From: Fasciolopsis buskii
Lineage: Eukaryota; Platyhelminthes; Trematoda; Plagiorchiida; Fasciolidae
DNA: 64,000 bases
NCBI GenBank assembly: GCA_008360955.1
Contig: LUCM01006340.1
Location: 75,594 to 139,593, forward strand
Reading direction: 5' to 3'
Position numbers and translations under genes: made by a program. This document shows, piece after piece, positions 59,562-64,000 of this stretch. Positions within the stretch are counted from its first letter, which is position 1; the number at the start of each line of letters is the position of its first letter. The notes under the pieces are model-generated. The model was not told the DNA's origin. It worked only from the letters and a program-made list of their open reading frames with translations, and ran no database searches.

Positions 59562-59801
59562 CTTTCAAGTGCTTCAGACCAGTGAACAGTCTAACGCATT
59601 TCTCCCGTACCGATACTCAGTGGCGATTTTGTTTCAAAAAATTATAGTTTTATCCGGTCTCGGTCACAACTGTGACGCAGGACTGCACACCATGCAAACC
59701 TCAGAAATGACTAATATCCTCATCGCCAAGCGCTCATCCGGCTGCCCACCGATTCGCTACCCCGGATTCCACATCCAGTACGATGTGTACATCAATGAGG
59801 C
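59562..59801 (+). CDS. Exon 2 of four-exon gene model
   Basis: After an acceptor ending cgaaatctag (AG at 59560-59561), one base completes a split Val codon. The frame is then open for 79 codons and two bases to the donor gaggc|gtaagc. Peptide landmarks are FQVLQTSEQSNAFLPYRYSV, SGLGHNCDAGLHTMQTSE and RYPGFHIQYDVYINE. The pyrimidine tract of the acceptor is poor; alternative in-frame AGs exist downstream but break the phase with exon 1. The exit phase fits exon 3, closing an Ala codon. Confidence 0.42.
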
Positions 59802-59922
59802 GTAAGCTGACCAAATGCTTGGGAAATGATCACGAACAGCGGTGAATAGGAAAATACCAAAGGGTGCAACTAACGGGAATAGGCGCTAACTTCAACTACT
59901 GATTAGAAATACTAGTCCACAG

Positions 59923-60177
59923 GAACCAAATAAGCGAAGTGATCAAGAAATCCGAAGGCACACTGATTCCCCTCTCAAGATTGTCTGCTGCTAAACAGTT
60001 TCGTTGGTCCATGGCCACAGTGAACCCTCCACGTATGCCTTCATGTGAGCCAATACAGGTGGATACCAGCCCTCCGTGGTTAATGAAATTTACCAATAAA
60101 ATCGATTGTCTGGAAAAGCTAATGACTGCTGGATCAGATGCACTGTCGTTATCTTTCTTCAATGACGGTGACAAAGT
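59923..60177 (+). CDS. Exon 3 of four-exon gene model
   Basis: This exon is 255 bases after the acceptor ctagtccacag (AG at 59921-59922) and ends at the consensus donor gtgagt. It enters with one base and leaves two. The peptide is NQISEVIKKSEGTLIPLSRL, then SAAKQFRWSMATVNPPRM, then PPWLMKFTNKIDCLEKLM and SLSFFNDGDK. The intron before it is only 121 nt, and phases on both sides agree. This is the most protein-like segment of the window, but I recognise no family. A minus-strand frame also spans it. Confidence 0.45.
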
Positions 60178-60533
60178 GTGAGTTGCAAGGTTAACGAAAC
60201 CGGTAGAGTCCATATCGGCAAGGAAGCAGATTACTAAGGACTAGTGTGAATGGGCTGTTCTACCCATTTGCAAAAGAAGCAATCAATACCCGTATGAAAA
60301 ATAGAGCACATTGAGAAAACATAAGTCGGTGAAGAAGCCCCTTTTCAGCGATTCGCACTCGTGCCGTTAAATCAAAATACATTTGAAGAATGATGTACAA
60401 GGATGAGTATGAATAACTGAAACGAGCTTGTTCGCCAACTTGTTTTTTTCAATGTGTTCACTGAGAATCTTCAAGTAAGTAAAACAGCAAATAGTTTACT
60501 ATGTATCGCGACTAATCCTACACTCTTTGTCTA

Positions 60534-61180
60534 GTATTCGCGATAGGAATATGCTTGGCAATGAACGCGGTTTTCGTTTCAGTCGAGGCTGTACTGACCG
60601 AATGTCCATTTTGCGACTGATCTTAGAAAGTATACACATTTAGCAGATTGTAAGGGAGATACCCCATCATCAGGTGAGAATAAAAGTATTGATAATTCCG
60701 CAGACGGGAATCATTTTGACAAGGTTGTGCTACTAACTAAAAAGTAAAGTAAGTTGCCGATTTTCCACGATCGTCTGAAAGACAGTGGAGGCAATGTTTA
60801 TTATGCATTTTGTACCTTCGAAGTGAAAAAAGCTGTTGCAAGACTTGAATGGTTCAAATATAAACCTCGTTCATGCAGGGGAACAACTTCGTCAGGTGGA
60901 CTGATTTGGTTACTTGGGTAGTTGTATCTATTCTTTGGTGATCAGATGTCGGATAAAATGTCTTCGCGCCTTTGGAAGGCCCGATTAGAATTCGTGAATA
61001 TGAGACACCTAAGGCATCAGCATGACATCCAATTATCAATCAAAGTTTTACGGCATCGTTCAGGTCGGTATTGCTATACGGTCCGAAACATGGCCGTTGA
61101 GAGCAGAACATATGGCAAAACTTCTGATATCAGAACACTGCGGTCTTTGTAGTATCCGAAGAATTTGGTGATCAAATATT
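60534..61180 (+). mobile_element. RTE-like LINE fragment inside an intron
   Basis: The left part reads NERGFRFSRGCTDRMSILRL, matching the RTE reverse-transcriptase wording GFR.GRGC.DQI.TLR. The right part, from 60909, reads YLGSCI and then QMSDKMSSRLWKARLEFVNM, RHLRHQHDIQLSIKVL, with a degenerate terminal region to about 61180. The distance between the two parts is much shorter than in an intact element, so the catalytic YADD region is deleted or unreadable. It lies, in the same orientation, within the last intron of the four-exon model. Confidence 0.7.
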
Positions 61181-61584
61181 TTGAGTATCCCAAAGGTTAG
61201 GCATGAGATACCGGGTCCTAGGGTCCAGTCTTTAGAACTGTTACCAAATCAGAACAGGTGAAGCTGATTTTGATGTTTCGCACAGGCTGACAGCTTCTTA
61301 CAATGTCCAGTGAAGAAGCTGATTGCTGAAGATGGTCACCTAATGACTTGGAGATAAATTATTTGAAGTTTAAGCAGTGGACTGATTGATTTATGCGCAG
61401 TTGGATTTCCACTTTGGATCCACGAAACCCTCCAAGTGATAGTTGAAGACAGTAGGTGATATGGTCTAGTATCACACTCACTGGAAATCTGTCTTCTTCT
61501 GCCCAGTTCGTCAGCTTGTTACTTAGCAATCGTTGTTTCGATGTCCCTCGTCCCTTTCCCTTCTCCATTACACGGTGCTTTTAG

Positions 61585-61672
61585 ACTGGAAAAAATATAC
61601 CCCGAGGAACTTGATGCAAAGTTGATGAATGCGAAAACAGAAACTGAGCTGAACATTCCAACCACCGCTTAA
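61585..61672 (+). CDS. Terminal exon of four-exon gene model
   Basis: A strong acceptor (cattacacggtgcttttag, AG at 61583-61584) precedes one base that completes the Val codon split after exon 3. The next 28 codons, LEKIYPEELDAKLMNAKTET followed by ELNIPTTA, run to TAA at 61670-61672. The carboxyl end is charged and probably helical. The intron before it is 1.4 kb and contains an RTE fragment. No polyadenylation signal stands out nearby. Confidence 0.42.
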
Positions 61673-62299
61673 CGGTGTACGGAAAGTCACAAGACTAAAA
61701 ATAGTAGTTATAACTTGACTGTGCATCCAAAATAAAGTATTCAGGAATTTGTCCGGCAAACTAACTTCAGACATTGACACTTTCCCGCTGAGTACGAATC
61801 CATCGTCCGGCACTTACTTGAGCTTCAAAAAAAGCTGAATTACTTTTTCACATCCCTCTGTGGTTCAGAGCATTGAACATCTGGAGAAAGGGGAGTAACT
61901 GTCCTCATACGGTCCACATACACGAAACGCTCCATGTCAACATCTACACAAATCGCACAATGGAGCTATTCTGTGTTCTTCCAAACCATTGGGTACCCTT
62001 CTTCCCGTATTGATCATACGGGCAGTAATTCCCAACGATGAGTGATGAAAGGACCTAACTAGGCTGCATTTTACGCGTTTGTATATTACCTGTTTCCTTC
62101 GGTACAGCAGAAATTTCTGAACGCATTGTGCGCATGATGTCAGTCCGTGAGTTTTGTCCATATTGGGCGCGCGAGAAAAAGACGCTGAGGGGTGTTATCT
62201 CCATGATTTACATTTAGGAATTCGTCAATGACACATTACCAATAAGCTTTCGGTCCATTTAGAATCGTTAACACTTAGAATCATTTCCTATTTTTACAG

Positions 62300-62478
62300 C
62301 TTGCACTGACTTTTGTTTGGAAATGCTTCATGATGTTAGGGACCCAGATAACGAAGAGTTTATTCGTTGGACGTCCCATCAAATGTATCATACGGTTCGG
62401 TACCCTAAGCCACGCAAGACCATGCAGTGCGTTAAGGCCTACTTTGCCTGTTTGCTGATTTTATTGGCTTTTATTTAA
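62300..62478 (+). CDS. Possible terminal coding exon with hydrophobic end
   Basis: A good acceptor (cctatttttacag, AG at 62298-62299) is followed by two bases and 58 codons to TAA at 62476-62478. The peptide is acidic then basic (MLHDVRDPDNEEFIRWTSHQ, MYHTVRYPKPRKTMQ) and ends in a hydrophobic AYFACLLILLAFI, which could anchor a protein in a membrane by its tail. It needs a phase-1 donor upstream; none convincing was found, and it cannot follow the stop at 61672. It may be a separate gene or chance. Confidence 0.27.
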
Positions 62479-62479
62479 A

Positions 62480-64000
62480 CTGCAGCCAAATTGCAAAAAC
62501 AATTGATCATTCCACACTCGTTTCACAAACATGTATTTGAATGACAGTGAAACGGTGAGTTGGATTCTCGTTGGTTTACGTTCCATCGTACACCAACATC
62601 TAAATAACCGTGAGCGCCATATCAGGTAGGGCTGACGATTCACGAACAGTTGAGAGCTAAACGAATCATTCAAACGCCAAATACGTTCCACGCACAATTG
62701 TTCGTCCTCGATGCGCGATGTTATTCAGGCGCCTTGAATAGACGCTGGAGTTTTCTCAAAATTGGATGGTACCCCGCTGTTTTCTTTCTCTATAAATGAA
62801 TAAATAAATAGATAAATAGATAAATAAATGAATAAATGAACAAAAAGTGATTCCACATAACGATCACCAATGACTAACTACCGCTGTTGGGGCATATCCC
62901 ATTGTTTCGTTTCATACCATCAACTTGTTTTCTACTGTTGTTATAATCAAGACTCTTGCGGTTATCAATAGAAAGCTTTTTCACTGTTGGTTTACTGTTT
63001 TAGAAGTCCTTTGTCAAGGACGTGATTTGTTGTCAGAATCCGAAAGGAATGTTGTTCAGATCTGAATAATCTACATTGATTGATTTGTTGGAAATAGCGT
63101 CGCAGAAATTTGGCTCCTCTTTTGCTTTGGTTTGTATCATTTTGTTCCTTAAAGTTTAACTATTGTTTCATGCTGGCCCCCGCAGCCGACGCTTAGTTGG
63201 TGAATTCTTATTATATGGTACATTGATCAAAATGCAACTGATTGCCAACGTTTTTGGTTTGACTCTTTTATCACATGTACTAGTGTCAGAAACAAACAAA
63301 TAGGGACTAGTTGTGATGAACTATGAGTATTTCAAACAAACAGGATATGTTTGAATTTTGCGTGCAGATGATCACGGCAACACCTGTACCGTTACCATGA
63401 CCACCAACAGGATTAGCCATATGAATGATGAGTTGGCAAAAGATATGAAAGCAACTCTGTGACATCACAATATCTAGCAATGCGACAAACAAAAACAAAA
63501 CCCGGAAGGCTGGTTAATCTCAATTATTGATTTCAGCAAAACCAGTTGGTCAGAAAATGATTCATAATGAATTGTGAACACTGAACTCGTCCACGTGGTA
63601 CCACACACCTCGTTCTCATCTGTGTGTGGTATCAACCGAATCATTATATATTATGATCTACTACTGTTTAAACGAATTATCTTCTGCAAGTATCGAGCAC
63701 AGCAAACAATTGGCTATGAGAACCATTATAATGATATTTGGTGTAATTCGCACATAGATGAAACTTAGTGGTTTAGTATTAAACAGATCAGGTTAGGACT
63801 AAGTCGGAGGCAGTGTGCACGACTGTTGTATGTGAAAAGGCTAGCACAAAGATGAGCCATGAATGAAGCACCTAATTCGGAGCCAAACAGGTTAACATTT
63901 TGCGTTTCATTTGGTTGGATCGATTAGATTGGGAATAGTTTTCGGTGCTAATGGGATAAGAACTTGTGGCCTGCCCGTCAACGGCAGCCCGTTGCGGGAA
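62480..64000. other. No supported feature apart from AAAT-type microsatellite
   Basis: An AAAT-type tract with GATA units lies at about 62793-62841. The rest contains only short frames with no splice support and no repeat-family match. Confidence 0.5.

Noticed and set aside
1..64000. CRISPR arrays, rRNA, complete tRNAs, LTR retrotransposons, viral or toxin genes
   Set aside because: None of their diagnostic structures or motifs was seen on reading either strand.

Overview
The window is eukaryotic, intron-bearing DNA, about 58% A+T by eye. It has one assembly gap (231 N at 10186-10416), many (AT)n and (AC)n microsatellites, and many decayed retroelements. The non-LTR elements (a CR1/Jockey-like copy at 17.6-19.86 kb and RTE-like 3' fragments at 16.3-16.9, 52.8 and 60.5-61.2 kb) have the wording I associate with digenean trematodes. 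A fluke is therefore my best guess at the host. This is inference from remembered families, not a search result. There is no bacterial operon, rRNA, complete tRNA, CRISPR array or intact virus.

Repeats are the best-supported content. Comparing the sequence with itself shows three dispersed short families. S1 is a tRNA-like SINE of about 190 bp, with copies near 5.5, 5.8, 9.8, 30.2 and 41.9 kb; two of its heads are about 96% identical. S2 is a second tRNA-like SINE with a good B-box and a 3' end near TTCGTTAATAAA, with copies near 12.9, 13.8, 32.9, 38.1 and 52.4 kb and possibly 46.3 kb. S3 is a non-tRNA repeat usually beside (AT)n, with copies at 10.4, 14.8, 33.4, 54.7, 54.9 and 55.1 kb. The gap at 10.2-10.4 kb directly abuts an S3 copy.

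Protein coding is uncertain. Open reading frames here are about as long and as frequent as chance predicts for this base composition, so frame length alone proves nothing. I looked instead for open segments joined by GT...AG introns with matching phase. The best model is a plus-strand gene of four exons at 59065-61672 (242 codons, 5' end missing), whose last intron holds an RTE fragment. Weaker models are a minus-strand exon pair at 15370-15740, small plus-strand models at 975-1245, 2841-3047 and 24153-24567, a terminal exon at 23791-23994, and single exon-like segments near 0, 26.4, 28.3-28.9, 29.0, 34.5, 45-49.5, 46.4, 51.6 and 62.3 kb. None matches a protein family I can name.

Layout: 0-3 kb, weak exon models; 3-10 kb, mostly unexplained with S1 insertions; 10-15 kb, gap, S3 and S2; 15-20 kb, exon pair then two LINE remnants; 20-30 kb, weak exon models; 30-42 kb, S1 and S2 in otherwise featureless DNA; 42-52 kb, weak membrane-protein-like exons; 52-55.3 kb, S2, RTE and an S3 cluster; 55-64 kb, the four-exon gene and empty flanks. 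I see no convincing novel system. The most noteworthy items are the SINE families with their inverted arrangements, and the four-exon gene.
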